A stretch of DNA of 37,420 nucleotides from Longispora albida DSM 44784 (GTDB lineage: Bacteria > Actinomycetota > Actinomycetes > Mycobacteriales > Micromonosporaceae). The notes below the pieces were generated by a model that saw only the letters and a list, made by a program, of their open reading frames with translations, ran no database searches and was not told the DNA's origin. Where the stretch lies: contig NZ_KB903813.1 of the NCBI RefSeq assembly GCF_000379825.1, positions 45,802 through 83,221 on the forward strand. The letters run 5' to 3'. Positions 5,136-13,217 of the stretch are shown one piece after another; position 1 is the first letter of the stretch, and the number at the start of each line of letters is the position of its first letter. Both the position numbers and the translations under genes were made by a program.

Positions 5136-6869
5136 ATGCGTACTTCCCTGGCTCCTTCGCGCCGTTCTGCGGCTGACGTCCTGGTCGGCACGCTGTTCCG
5201 CGCTGCGGGCATGCTCCTGGTCCTGCTCGGCAAAACCGCCTGGGCGCTCGTCAAGTTCCTGGCCCGTCACCCCCGCTCGACAGCGGTCCTGGCTGTCGCT
5301 GGGGCGCTCGTTCACAAGGCGGGCTGGCCTGCCCTCGCTGTGGTCCTGGCCCTGGCTGGAGGTGTCCTGGCCGGGTGGCGTGGCCTGCACCCGCGCTCGT
5401 TCCGCCGGACCGTGCAGCCGTGGATCGTGGCGTGGTGGCGGCGGTGGTCGTTCTACTCCCGCCAGTGGCCCGGCTGGGCGTACCGCTGCAAGCTGACCGT
5501 CCGCACCGAAGACGGCGGAGAAGAGGCCGCCCAGATCCGCAAGGTAACCGTGACGCCGGGTACCGATCGGCTTCTGGTCCGCATGCCGGTGGGCCTGCAA
5601 CCCAAAGCGTTCGAGAACGCAGCCGACGCTCTCCAGCATGCCTCGGGGTCCCTCGATTGCCGGATCATCCCCGCTGGCAAACCGGCTCATGTGGTCATCG
5701 AGTTCCAGCGGCGTGACGTCCTGGCCGCCGTGGTCCCGGCCCTCCCGGTCCCCGCCGGACCCGCCAGCCAGGCACCACTGCCCCGCCCTATGGAGATCGC
5801 GCGTAAGTGGGCGGCTCCGGTCCTGCGGTATCTGCCTGGCGTGGTCCCGGCAGAGCAGTCCGAGTTGTCCCCGGTCGCCAAGCTCGGTATCGACCTGGGT
5901 GCCGTGCCGGTCGGGATCCGGGAAGACGGAAACCGCTGGGCGCTGCCCCTGCTGGGCCGTCACGTCCTCGTCGGTGGCATGTCCCGGTCGGGCAAGGGCA
6001 GCATCATCTGGTCCCTGATGCGGCATCTGGCTCCGGCGATCCGTGACGGCCTGGTCGTGGTCGACGGCATCGACCCGAAAGGCGGCCTGGAACTGGAGAT
6101 CGGCAAGGCCATGTTCGCCCGGTACGAGGCTGACGACCTCGAAGCGATGGCCGACCTGATCGAAGCCGAAGCGGCTGACGCCGACCACCGCTCGAAGCTG
6201 CTGCGTGGCGGGGCTCGTAAGTTCACGCCGTCGGCGGAGTACCCGTTCCGGATCCTGCTCATTGACGAACTCGCCTCCCTGACCGCCTACGCCCCGATGG
6301 CCATCCGCATGCGCGTGGAGAAGGCCCTGGGGCTGCTGCTGACCAAAGGCGCAGCCCCCGGCTTCTGCGTGCTCGGCTTCGTCCAGGAACCCTCCAAGGA
6401 CATCGTGCCCATGCGCGGCCTGTTCACCCACCGCGTCGCACTCGCCCTGGACACTCCGTCGCAGGTGGACATGGTGCTGGGTGACGGCATGCGTGACCGG
6501 GGCGCGTACGCAGACCAGATCAGCCTCGCGACACCCGGTGTCGGCTACGCCAAAGACGATGCCGAACGGCAGCCGTTGCGGGTCCGGGCCGCCTACGTCA
6601 CCGACGACGAGATCCGCGACATGGCCGAGACCTACCCCGCACCCGGCATCACCCTGGCCGCTGTCCTCGGCGCGGGAGAACCGGCCTCCGCCCCGGCGAC
6701 AGCCCCGGCCACGGTTCCGCTTCCGGCCAAAACGCAGCCTGGCCCGCTGCTGCCTCCGGCTCTGCTGGCCGTGCTCAACAAGGCCACCAAGCCCGAGCCT
6801 GACGCCAGCGACGGCAACGGCAACGGGCCTGCGGCCGGTGACAGCACGACCGGTGGTGGTACCCGATGA
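5136..6869 (+). CDS. traB: TraB-like conjugative DNA translocase (FtsK/SpoIIIE family)
   Basis: 577 residues from the ATG at 5136, with GGAGAGGA about ten bases upstream; an ATG at 5049 would run through the leader hairpin. The N-terminus has two or three membrane segments (LLVLLGKTAWALVKFLA, AVLAVAGALV, ALAVVLALAGGVLAGW), residues about 10-85. Walker A is GMSRSGKGS at 281-289; Walker B is RILLIDELASL with Asp377-Glu378. TraB proteins form hexameric pores and pump double-stranded plasmid DNA between hyphae using ATP, without relaxase or type IV secretion. The C-terminal 60 residues are Pro/Ala rich; the family's winged-helix recognition domain is not obvious to me. Central transfer gene of the element. 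Confidence 0.85.
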   Translation: MRTSLAPSRRSAADVLVGTLFRAAGMLLVLLGKTAWALVKFLARHPRSTAVLAVAGALVHKAGWPALAVVLALAGGVLAGWRGLHPRSFRRTVQPWIVAWWRRWSFYSRQWPGWAYRCKLTVRTEDGGEEAAQIRKVTVTPGTDRLLVRMPVGLQPKAFENAADALQHASGSLDCRIIPAGKPAHVVIEFQRRDVLAAVVPALPVPAGPASQAPLPRPMEIARKWAAPVLRYLPGVVPAEQSELSPVAKLGIDLGAVPVGIREDGNRWALPLLGRHVLVGGMSRSGKGSIIWSLMRHLAPAIRDGLVVVDGIDPKGGLELEIGKAMFARYEADDLEAMADLIEAEAADADHRSKLLRGGARKFTPSAEYPFRILLIDELASLTAYAPMAIRMRVEKALGLLLTKGAAPGFCVLGFVQEPSKDIVPMRGLFTHRVALALDTPSQVDMVLGDGMRDRGAYADQISLATPGVGYAKDDAERQPLRVRAAYVTDDEIRDMAETYPAPGITLAAVLGAGEPASAPATAPATVPLPAKTQPGPLLPPALLAVLNKATKPEPDASDGNGNGPAAGDSTTGGGTR

Positions 6870-7132
6870 CCCGCCGCTTCTACCGGCTGCGCACACCCGC
6901 CGAACCCGGTACCGGGCCGGTCGCGGTGTCCGTGCGGGTCGATGAGACCACAGGAGAGCTGTACCTCGCGGTCGGTGCCGGGCGTCGCCGGATGGGGCTC
7001 ACACCTGATGAAGCCTGGGCGTTGTGGCGGTGCCTGTCGGAGGCCGTGTCCTCGGTCAGCGAGCCCCCGGCGTTCGTCATGACCCACATCAAAGCCTCCC
7101 GTCCCCGCAAGCAGAAAGGCGGCACATCATGA
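6866..7132 (+). CDS. Small hypothetical protein between traB and rep
   Basis: 88 residues, ATG overlapping the traB stop (ATGA). Two strands look likely (GPVAVSVRVDETTGELYLAVG), followed by MGLTPDEAWALWRCLSEAV, a helix, and a basic tail (SRPRKQKGG). No recognisable motif. Coupled to its neighbours on both sides, it belongs to the traB-rep operon. Confidence 0.55.
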   Translation: MTRRFYRLRTPAEPGTGPVAVSVRVDETTGELYLAVGAGRRRMGLTPDEAWALWRCLSEAVSSVSEPPAFVMTHIKASRPRKQKGGTS

Positions 7133-7299
7133 CCGGCTACTACGACGACGGCGCGGGCGACGAGCCGCAATGCCAGCTCTGCGGGGCACCGTGGGGATTC
7201 CCGTACTGCTCCGACGCCTGTGCTGCGGCTGATGACAACGGCTACTACTTGTACCGCTGGCCGGACCCCGCTGACAACGAGGGGAAGGGCTCGCGATGA
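7129..7299 (+). CDS. Small Cys-rich (zinc-ribbon-like) protein
   Basis: 56 residues; the ATG at 7129 overlaps the previous stop (ATGA). It has CQLCGAPWGFPYCSDAC: a CxxC knuckle and a CxxxC pair, spaced for one zinc. The N-terminus is acidic/aromatic (MTGYYDDGAGDEP) and the C-terminus is YYLYRWPDPADNEG. Very small zinc proteins at this place are common in actinobacterial plasmids and AICEs, but without known function. Third tiny Cys protein in the element. Confidence 0.55.
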   Translation: MTGYYDDGAGDEPQCQLCGAPWGFPYCSDACAAADDNGYYLYRWPDPADNEGKGSR

Positions 7300-7478
7300 A
7301 CCGGACCTCTGGCCCGTCGAAGGCTTTCACCCGGATCAGCCGGGGCTTCGCGCTCGACATCGACCGGCGCTGGCGCGACACAGAAGACGACCCCTACGCC
7401 GACTGGATCACCCGCCGTGCGACCCAGCTCCACGACGACCAGGCCGCCGAGTACACCGGATGGGAGGAACAGCCATGA
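7296..7478 (+). CDS. Small hypothetical protein upstream of rep
   Basis: 60 residues, ATG overlapping the stop of the Cys-rich gene (ATGA), and its own stop overlaps the rep start (ATGA at 7475). Charged and helical, with many Arg and Asp (DIDRRWRDTEDDPYADW, ATQLHDDQAAEYTGWEE). No motif I can name. Its tight coupling suggests co-production with the initiator. Confidence 0.5.
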   Translation: MNRTSGPSKAFTRISRGFALDIDRRWRDTEDDPYADWITRRATQLHDDQAAEYTGWEEQP

Positions 7479-9274
7479 CCGCCACCGTGACCGCCCTCCC
7501 GCTCCCCGGCCTCGCCCCGGTGCAGGCTGAGCCGGAGGCCCCTCGTCCGGGATCGCGTGCTGCCCGTCAGACCGTGCCGCTGTCCAAGGCGGTCCTGAAA
7601 GAGATCGCGGCTGAGGCCGGGGTGTGCCTGCACCCGATCGCCCTGCGCCGCACCGACACCACCACCGGCCTGACCGAGATCACCGAAGTTCCGTGCGGTG
7701 CCCGGCTCGCGTCGAAGTGCGTGCCCTGCGCCGAGAAGAACCGCAAGCTGCGGGTCCAGCAGATCCGGGAGGGCTGGCACCGCGACACCGAACCCGACCC
7801 TGTGCCCCGCCAGTCCACAATGGAAGAACGCTGGCTCGTGACGCACCGCGCCGCCCTCGAATGGGAACGCGCCGCCCTCGCGACCGCCCAGCTCCACCCC
7901 GACGAACGCGCCCGCCAGCTCGCAGACCTCGACGCAGCCATCGAAGACATCGCCGCCGAGCTCGCGAACGCCGGCCTGCGCGGGTCACTGCCGTCCTCGG
8001 CGGACAAGGCCAAACCTGCCGTGAAACGCTCGACCAAGCGGCGTCAGGACGTACCGGACCTGCCGCGCATGAAGGTCGACCGGGGCCGCACAGTGGGGCG
8101 GGTGATCGCCGGGCGTGACGGATCGATGCACCGCGACTCGATGCTGCTCACCATCACGCTGCCGTCGTACGGCGACATCCACTCGCCCCGGAGGGCTGGG
8201 CGTCCGGTGTGCGCGTGCGGGTCATCGCATCACCCAGACGATCCGGTGGTGGGTACCCCGGTCGACCCTGCCTCGTACGACTACCGCCGTGCCGCCCTCG
8301 ACAGCATTCACTTCTCCCGGCTGACCGACCGGCTTTGGCAGAACCTCCGCCGCGCGACCGGCATCAACATCCAGTACGCGGGCTGCGTCGAACTTCAGAA
8401 GCGGCTTGCCCCTCACGCGCACTTCGCCGTACGCGGCACCGTCCCCCGCGCCCTGGTCCGCCGGGTCGCTGAGGCCACCTACCACCAGGTGTGGTGGCCC
8501 GCCCACGACGAACTCGCCCACGACCCTGCCCGGCCACCCCGATACGACGCCGAGGCCGACTGCTGGATCGACCATGCTGGTACCCCGGTCGACCTGGTGC
8601 CGTGGGACGACGCGGTCGAGGCCATCGACCAGGACGACCAGCCCGAACCCGCTCACGTGATCCGTTGCGGCCGGATCGACCCGCGCGGCGTGAAGGGCGG
8701 AACGAAGGACGCTGAGCGCACGGTCCGGTACGTCACCAAGTATCTGACCAAAGACATCACCGACCACGTGAAACCCGAAGCCGCGGCTGCTGCTGCGCAC
8801 TTCGACCGGCTCCACGCTGAGCTGTCGGTGCTGCCGTGCTCGGCGACGTGCGCGAACTGGATCCTCTACGGCATCGCACCCAAAGGCTGCTCGGGCAAGC
8901 TGAGGCCGGGCAACTGCCGGGGGAGTGTCCACCAGCGCGAATCACTCGGCTTCACCGGACGCCGGGTCCTCATCTCCCGCCAGTGGTCCGGCAAGACACT
9001 CACCGATCACCGGGCCGACAACGCCGCATGGGTCCGGGCGCTGCTGGCTCTCGGCAACGGCGACCAGGACGGCGAGCAGCAACCCGGCCAGCCACCGGCC
9101 CCGGCCCGCTACGCCTACGAACTCTGCCGGCCCGGAGACCCAGACCTACCCCCCGAATCCGTCCGCATCATGCGCGCCATCACGGTCCGGGCTCAATGGA
9201 AACACCAGGTCAGGCAAGCAACACAACGACTCGAAGAACTCTCGGCAACTGGCGTGCTGGCCCGAGCGGCATGA
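7475..9274 (+). CDS. repSA: Rolling-circle replication initiator, RepSA-like
   Basis: 599 residues from the ATG at 7475. The HUH metal motif is LAPHAHFAVRG (His314, His316). The nicking-tyrosine motif is RYVTKYLTKDI (Tyr419/Tyr423), about 105 residues later, the order expected for HUH initiators. Cys clusters at the front (CGARLASKCVPC) and near the end (CSATC...CSGKLRPGNC) suggest zinc sites, as in the pSAM2 RepSA group. These proteins nick the double-strand origin and start rolling-circle synthesis of the excised element. The frame is full length. Excisionase and integrase follow, so replication and excision share a transcript. Confidence 0.88.
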   Translation: MTATVTALPLPGLAPVQAEPEAPRPGSRAARQTVPLSKAVLKEIAAEAGVCLHPIALRRTDTTTGLTEITEVPCGARLASKCVPCAEKNRKLRVQQIREGWHRDTEPDPVPRQSTMEERWLVTHRAALEWERAALATAQLHPDERARQLADLDAAIEDIAAELANAGLRGSLPSSADKAKPAVKRSTKRRQDVPDLPRMKVDRGRTVGRVIAGRDGSMHRDSMLLTITLPSYGDIHSPRRAGRPVCACGSSHHPDDPVVGTPVDPASYDYRRAALDSIHFSRLTDRLWQNLRRATGINIQYAGCVELQKRLAPHAHFAVRGTVPRALVRRVAEATYHQVWWPAHDELAHDPARPPRYDAEADCWIDHAGTPVDLVPWDDAVEAIDQDDQPEPAHVIRCGRIDPRGVKGGTKDAERTVRYVTKYLTKDITDHVKPEAAAAAAHFDRLHAELSVLPCSATCANWILYGIAPKGCSGKLRPGNCRGSVHQRESLGFTGRRVLISRQWSGKTLTDHRADNAAWVRALLALGNGDQDGEQQPGQPPAPARYAYELCRPGDPDLPPESVRIMRAITVRAQWKHQVRQATQRLEELSATGVLARAA

Positions 9275-9287
9275 GGAGGTGGCGACC

Positions 9288-9497
9288 ATGAGTGAAGTGC
9301 GAACCGTCACGACGGCTGCTGATCTGCTGACGATTGATGAAGTGATCGCGATTCTCCGCGTTCCCCGGTCGACGTTCTACTACTGGCGGCAGCGCAGGCG
9401 TGGCCCGGTTTCGATCAAGCTGCCCAACGGTGATGTCCGTATATCGCGTTCCGAGTTCGAGCAGTGGCTTGTCTCGCACCAGGAGGTGTGGACGTGA
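9288..9497 (+). CDS. xis: Excisionase (MerR/AlpA-like winged helix)
   Basis: 69 residues, ATG at 9288 with AGGAGG (9274-9279) eight bases upstream. The helix-turn-helix LLTIDEVIAILRVPRSTFYY is followed by a beta wing (GPVSIKLPNGDVRISRSEF), the standard form of AICE excisionases. They bind and bend DNA near the attachment sites and turn the integrase towards excision. The stop overlaps the integrase start (GTGA), so the two are coupled. Confidence 0.88.
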   Translation: MSEVRTVTTAADLLTIDEVIAILRVPRSTFYYWRQRRRGPVSIKLPNGDVRISRSEFEQWLVSHQEVWT

Positions 9498-10888
9498 CCA
9501 CCAGTTACAAGGTGAAGTTCTGGAGCGTGCGTAAGCGGGCCGGGCGTGCTCAGCCGTGGGAGTTTCGCTGGGTGGTCGGAGGGAAGGAGCATTCTGAGTC
9601 GTTCCTGACGAAGCCGCTGGCGGAGAACTTCAAGTCGGACCTGATGCGGGCGGCTCGTGAGGGCGGGGCCTTCGACGTGGAGTCGGGCTTGCCAGAGACG
9701 ATGGTCAAGAAGGTCTCCTGGTACGACCACTGTGTGTCCTATGCGGACATGAAGTGGCCCGGCTTCGCGGGGAAGTCCCGGCAGTCGATGTCGGAGGGGC
9801 TGACGGCGGTGACGGTCGCCCTGCTCGGCAAGAAGCCGGGGCGCCCGGACGGCAAGCAGATTCGCCACGCGCTGTACTCGTACGCGTTCAACCCGGTCAA
9901 GCGCTCTGAGGGTGTGCCGGAGGATGTGGCGGCGGTCCTGGCGTGGGTGGCGAAGGCTTCGCCGGTGGTGGATGTGCTGAAGGACCTGGGCGTGGTGCGG
10001 AGGGTCCTCGACGCGCTGACGGTGCGGCTCGACGGCAAGGCCGCTGCGGCTACCACGATCTACCGCAAGCGGTCGGTGTTCTACAACGCGCTGGGGTACG
10101 CGGTGGAACTGGGACTGCTGGCGTCCAACCCGGTCGACGCGATCCAGTGGAAGGCCCCGAAGGTCGCCGAAGCCGTTGACCGGAGGGTGGTCGCGAACCC
10201 GCCGCAGGTTGAGACCCTGCTGACGGGGGTATGGATGCAGGGCGGCGCGGGTGAGCACCTGGTCGCGTTCTTCGGCACGCTGTACTGGGCTGGGTGCCGT
10301 CCGGCTGAGGCGCTGGAACTCAAGCTCGCTGGCTGCTACCTCCCGGAGGAGGACGGCGAGTGGGGGCGGCTGGACTTCGAGATGTCGTCGCCCCGGTCCG
10401 GCGCCGACTGGACGGACGGCCGGACCGCCCGGGACTCGCGGGGGCTGAAGCACCGGAGCCGGAAGGACGTGCGGCCGGTTCCGCTCCCGCCCCCGGGTGT
10501 GCGGCTGCTGCGCTGGCACATCGCCAGGTTCGGGGTCGCTGCGGATGGCCGCCTGTTCCGGACTGCTTCGGGTGGCTATGTCACGGACGGCAACTATGCC
10601 TCGGTGTGGCGTGGTGCGCGGGAGCGGGCGCTGACTCCGGCGCAGGCTGCCTCCCCGCTGGCGGCCCGGCCGTATGACCTCCGTCATGGGTGCGCGTCGC
10701 TGATGCTGAATGCGGGCGTTCCGGCTACGGAGGTCGCGCGGCGGCTCGGGCAGGGGGTGGCGGTGCTGATGAAGGTGTACGCGAACTGTGTCGACGGCCA
10801 GGAGGAGATCGCCAACACGGCCATCATGGCGGCACTGACGGGCTGGTCGGGGTCTGGCACACTAGACGCCGGAGACAGCGGGTCCTAG
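9494..10888 (+). CDS. int: Site-specific tyrosine recombinase (integrase)
   Basis: 464 residues from GTG 9494, with AGGAGG seven bases upstream and overlapping the xis stop. The N-terminus is a DNA-binding region; the C-terminal catalytic domain has Arg269 (AGCRPAEALEL), a basic hairpin (RSRKDVRPVPLP), PYDLRHGCAS with Arg397, and the nucleophile Tyr429 (MKVYANC). The usual His of HxxR is Tyr, as in many actinobacterial integrases. The second conserved position, normally GH in GHSVxVLLxVY, reads GQ (Gln420), which is unusual. The protein joins attP to attB. Its gene ends 81 bases before tRNA-Ser. Confidence 0.88.
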   Translation: MTTSYKVKFWSVRKRAGRAQPWEFRWVVGGKEHSESFLTKPLAENFKSDLMRAAREGGAFDVESGLPETMVKKVSWYDHCVSYADMKWPGFAGKSRQSMSEGLTAVTVALLGKKPGRPDGKQIRHALYSYAFNPVKRSEGVPEDVAAVLAWVAKASPVVDVLKDLGVVRRVLDALTVRLDGKAAAATTIYRKRSVFYNALGYAVELGLLASNPVDAIQWKAPKVAEAVDRRVVANPPQVETLLTGVWMQGGAGEHLVAFFGTLYWAGCRPAEALELKLAGCYLPEEDGEWGRLDFEMSSPRSGADWTDGRTARDSRGLKHRSRKDVRPVPLPPPGVRLLRWHIARFGVAADGRLFRTASGGYVTDGNYASVWRGARERALTPAQAASPLAARPYDLRHGCASLMLNAGVPATEVARRLGQGVAVLMKVYANCVDGQEEIANTAIMAALTGWSGSGTLDAGDSGS

Positions 10889-10925
10889 GGCCTGGTTGTC
10901 GCCAGTGCGGGACATACGCGGGCCA

Positions 10926-10942
10926 CGTACCAGCCAGGTACG
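10926..10942. repeat. Short palindrome between int and tRNA-Ser
   Basis: CGTACC (10926-10931) and GGTACG (10937-10942) form a 6-bp inverted repeat with a five-base spacer. It could be an integrase arm site, part of attR, or a weak hairpin. Nothing else is evident in the 81-base gap. Confidence 0.25.
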
Positions 10943-10969
10943 GCATGATCGCCGCGTTTGCCCAGCTCA

Positions 10970-11052
10970 GGAGGGCTCGCCTAGTGGCCGATGGCGCCGG
11001 TCTTGAAAACCGGTAAGGGAAACCTTCGTGGGTTCGAATCCCACGCCCTCCG
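10970..11052 (+). tRNA. tRNA-Ser (anticodon UGA)
   Basis: Class II tRNA. Acceptor GGAGGGC (10970-10976) pairs with GCCCTCC (11045-11051), discriminator G, no encoded CCA. Anticodon stem CCGGT/ACCGG encloses CTTGAAA with TGA at 11004-11006. A long variable arm (TAAGGGAAACCTTC) and a T-arm with GTTCGAATC are present. The gene is intact. Confidence 0.95.
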
Positions 11053-11109
11053 CTCTTTCTCCCCCGGATGAGGGAAGCCTGCCCGGTGGGCGCCCGCGAG
11101 GGTGGACGC

Positions 11110-11628
11110 ATGACCACCTACGCCGCCGTTACCGCCCGCCCCGTGCCTGTCTGGGCCAACCGGGTCGCCCATGCCATCCCGCTCATCCTGCTGCCGCACT
11201 GCCTGTGGCGGCTGCCCTTCGCGTGGGGCTTCGAGATGGGCATGATCGGCGACGAGCAGGCCATGCCGTGGTGGGCCCCGGTGTACGTCGTCGCGCTCAG
11301 CGTCGTCAGCGAGGCGCTGGCCCTGCTCAGTTTCGGGCTGGTCCGGGTGTGGGGCGAGGTCGTGCCCGGGTGGGTGCCGCTGCTGGGCGGGCGCCGTATC
11401 CCGCCGTACGTGGCCGTCGTCCCGGCCGTTCTCGGCTCGCTGGCCGCGATCGCGCTCTGGGGCCAGGAAGTGCTGGCCTGGTTCGGGTTCGCGGAGGGGC
11501 TGGCCGGCTTCGAGAACATCTGGTGGCAGGTACTCGCTCAGGTGTGCATCACCCCCGGCATCCTGTGGGGGCCGCTGGTTCTGGCGCTGACCGTCGCGTA
11601 CGTGATCCGCCGCAGGCGACAGGGATAA
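11110..11628 (+). CDS. Small integral membrane protein
   Basis: 172 residues from the ATG at 11110 (GAGGGTGG upstream). Four hydrophobic segments can be seen: AIPLILLPHCLWRLPFAW, VYVVALSVVSEALALLSFGL, VAVVPAVLGSLAAIALW and the last, ILWGPLVLALTVAYVI, ending in RRRRQG, which should be cytoplasmic. There is no catalytic motif. Related small membrane proteins are common in actinobacteria without known function. A strong terminator follows immediately. Confidence 0.75.
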   Translation: MTTYAAVTARPVPVWANRVAHAIPLILLPHCLWRLPFAWGFEMGMIGDEQAMPWWAPVYVVALSVVSEALALLSFGLVRVWGEVVPGWVPLLGGRRIPPYVAVVPAVLGSLAAIALWGQEVLAWFGFAEGLAGFENIWWQVLAQVCITPGILWGPLVLALTVAYVIRRRRQG

Positions 11629-11633
11629 CGAGA

Positions 11634-11666
11634 GAAGTGCCCCGGCCGGGTGGGCCGGGGCACTTC
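11634..11666. terminator. Bidirectional hairpin terminator
   Basis: Perfect 14-bp stem GAAGTGCCCCGGCC/GGCCGGGGCACTTC with the five-base loop GGGTG, between two convergent genes. There is no long U-tract, as usual in actinobacteria. Confidence 0.85.
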
Positions 11667-11675
11667 CTGGGGCGG

Positions 11676-13157
11676 TCAGCTCCAGAGGTCGAGGTGGTGG
11701 GTCCTGGCGAGGTCCGTGCGCGCTGAGCCGGTGGAGGCCAGGGCCTGGACGTACGGGGTACGCGTCGTGAAGCGGCACCAGCCGGGCTGCCCGGTACGGG
11801 CGAAGCCGGTCCAGGACGTGATCATGTGCTGGGCGAACGGCTTCTGGGCCTCGGTCAGCGGCTCCGTCCACGAGGTGTCGAAGAGGAACGGCAGCTCGGC
11901 CGTGTGGTACGCGCCCGGGGCGAAGCTGGGCTTGCCGAACCCGGCGAACCACGGGGTGTTCTGCTCGGAGAACTCGTACATGTGGACGGCGGTGTGGGCT
12001 GCGAGGGCCTTGGTGATGTCGTAGCTGGGCTTGACCCAGGCAGGGTCGGTCTGGACGGCCGAGAGAGCGGCGCCGGGGGTCGCGTAGCTGGTGAGCGGGT
12101 ACCTGGCGAGGATCTCGGTTGCCTTCGCCGGGAACTGGGCCCGGATCGCCTGCTCGTACCCGGAGGCTGTCACGTGGTGCCCGGTGGCCGCTTCCGTGCC
12201 GCCGACCCGGAGCTGCTCCTCGTCACGGTTCACGCCGACCATGACGGGTACCCGGTTGAACCGGCCCGAGGCGAAGGTGCCGAGGTGCGGCCGGGCGGCG
12301 ATGGTGGGCTGGGCGAAGCGGCCGGCCTTGGCGAGTACGAGATCAGTGGGTGTGGCTCGCAGGCAGGCCGCCTCGGAGCAGCCCAGTGTGGAGGCGAACG
12401 TCTGGCCCTGGGTTTCGGCCTCGGCCTGGGTGCGCGTCCAGTTGCAGGGCGCGCTCTGGATGATCGCTCGGTCGAACAGCCCGGCCGACGACGGCGAGGC
12501 GAGGTGGGAGCAGATGCTGTGCCCGCCGCCGGACTCGCCGAACACCGTCACGTTGCGGGCGTCGCCGCCGAAGGCCGTCGCGTTGGCCCGGACCCAGCGC
12601 AGCGCGGCCTGCTGGTCCTGGATGCCGTAGTTACCGGAACCGGGGCCGAGCGCCGGGTGGGCCAGGAAGCCGAACGCGCCGAGCCGGTAGTTGATCGTCA
12701 CGACGACGGCGTTGCCCTGGCTGGCGAGCCGCCGGGCGTCGTACATCCGGCCGGAGCCGTAGGTCAGGCTGCCGCCGTGGACGAACACCATGACCGGGAG
12801 CCTGCGGGCGGTGGTGCGGGGCGTCGTGACGTTGAGGTACAGGCAGTCCTCGGTGGTGCTCGGGTCGGAGAGTTCCATGCTGACCTCCTGGGCGCAGGGC
12901 GCGCCGGGCTGGGTCGCGTCGCGGGTACCCGGCCACGGCCGCGCGGCCTGCGGGGCCGTCCAGCGCAGGTCACCGACGGGCGGCGCGGCGTAGGGGATGC
13001 CCTGGAACGAGCGGTGCGAGCTGGTGACGGTGCCCCGGAGCGTTCCGCCGCTGACGGCCACAGTGGACGGATCGGCGGCTGACGCGGCCGTCGCCGGGGC
13101 AGCGAGCAGGGCTGCGGTGATCGCCAGCGTGGCGAGAAGGGTGGTCTTCGCTGTCAT
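11676..13157 (-). CDS. Secreted type-B carboxylesterase
   Basis: 493 residues. A signal peptide (MTAKTTLLATLAITAALLAA, then PATAASAA) is followed by the carboxylesterase fold. Signatures: SFQGIPYAAPPVGDLRW, EDCLYLNV (103-110), oxyanion-hole HGG (127-129), nucleophile elbow FGESGGG with Ser209, acid within NRDEEQL (313/314) and His418 in GAYHTAELPFLF. Length is normal for para-nitrobenzyl-esterase-type enzymes, which hydrolyse carboxylic esters. The gene lies 60 bases downstream of the FhuF-like gene on the same strand with no terminator between, so it may be iron-regulated with it and act on an ester substrate outside the cell. That it opens ester siderophores is only a possibility. Confidence 0.87.
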   Translation of the reverse strand: MTAKTTLLATLAITAALLAAPATAASAADPSTVAVSGGTLRGTVTSSHRSFQGIPYAAPPVGDLRWTAPQAARPWPGTRDATQPGAPCAQEVSMELSDPSTTEDCLYLNVTTPRTTARRLPVMVFVHGGSLTYGSGRMYDARRLASQGNAVVVTINYRLGAFGFLAHPALGPGSGNYGIQDQQAALRWVRANATAFGGDARNVTVFGESGGGHSICSHLASPSSAGLFDRAIIQSAPCNWTRTQAEAETQGQTFASTLGCSEAACLRATPTDLVLAKAGRFAQPTIAARPHLGTFASGRFNRVPVMVGVNRDEEQLRVGGTEAATGHHVTASGYEQAIRAQFPAKATEILARYPLTSYATPGAALSAVQTDPAWVKPSYDITKALAAHTAVHMYEFSEQNTPWFAGFGKPSFAPGAYHTAELPFLFDTSWTEPLTEAQKPFAQHMITSWTGFARTGQPGWCRFTTRTPYVQALASTGSARTDLARTHHLDLWS

Positions 13158-13217
13158 GCCGGTACGGTCGCTGGCCCCGCTGACGAGCCGCGCACCAAGC
13201 GCTGACCGTCTCCGGAA

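Larger units (their letters stand above)
321..10969 (+). mobile_element. Actinomycete integrative and conjugative element (AICE), boundaries unresolved
   Basis: The span holds the full AICE set in the usual order: regulator, small conserved proteins, TraB/FtsK-like DNA translocase, HUH replication initiator, excisionase, tyrosine integrase. Elements of the pSAM2 type replicate by rolling circle, move double-stranded DNA between mycelia with one FtsK-like protein, and integrate next to tRNA genes. The integrase gene ends about 80 bases before a tRNA-Ser, so the right end should lie near there. That tRNA is on the + strand, so its 5' end faces the element, which is the reverse of the usual 3'-end integration. 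I found no convincing long direct repeat between the two flanks; the left end may lie outside the window. The toxin-antitoxin pair is included by proximity only. Confidence 0.8.

Noticed and set aside
5133-6896. 587-codon minus-strand frame opposite traB
   Set aside because: Shadow of a gene with Walker A and B motifs.
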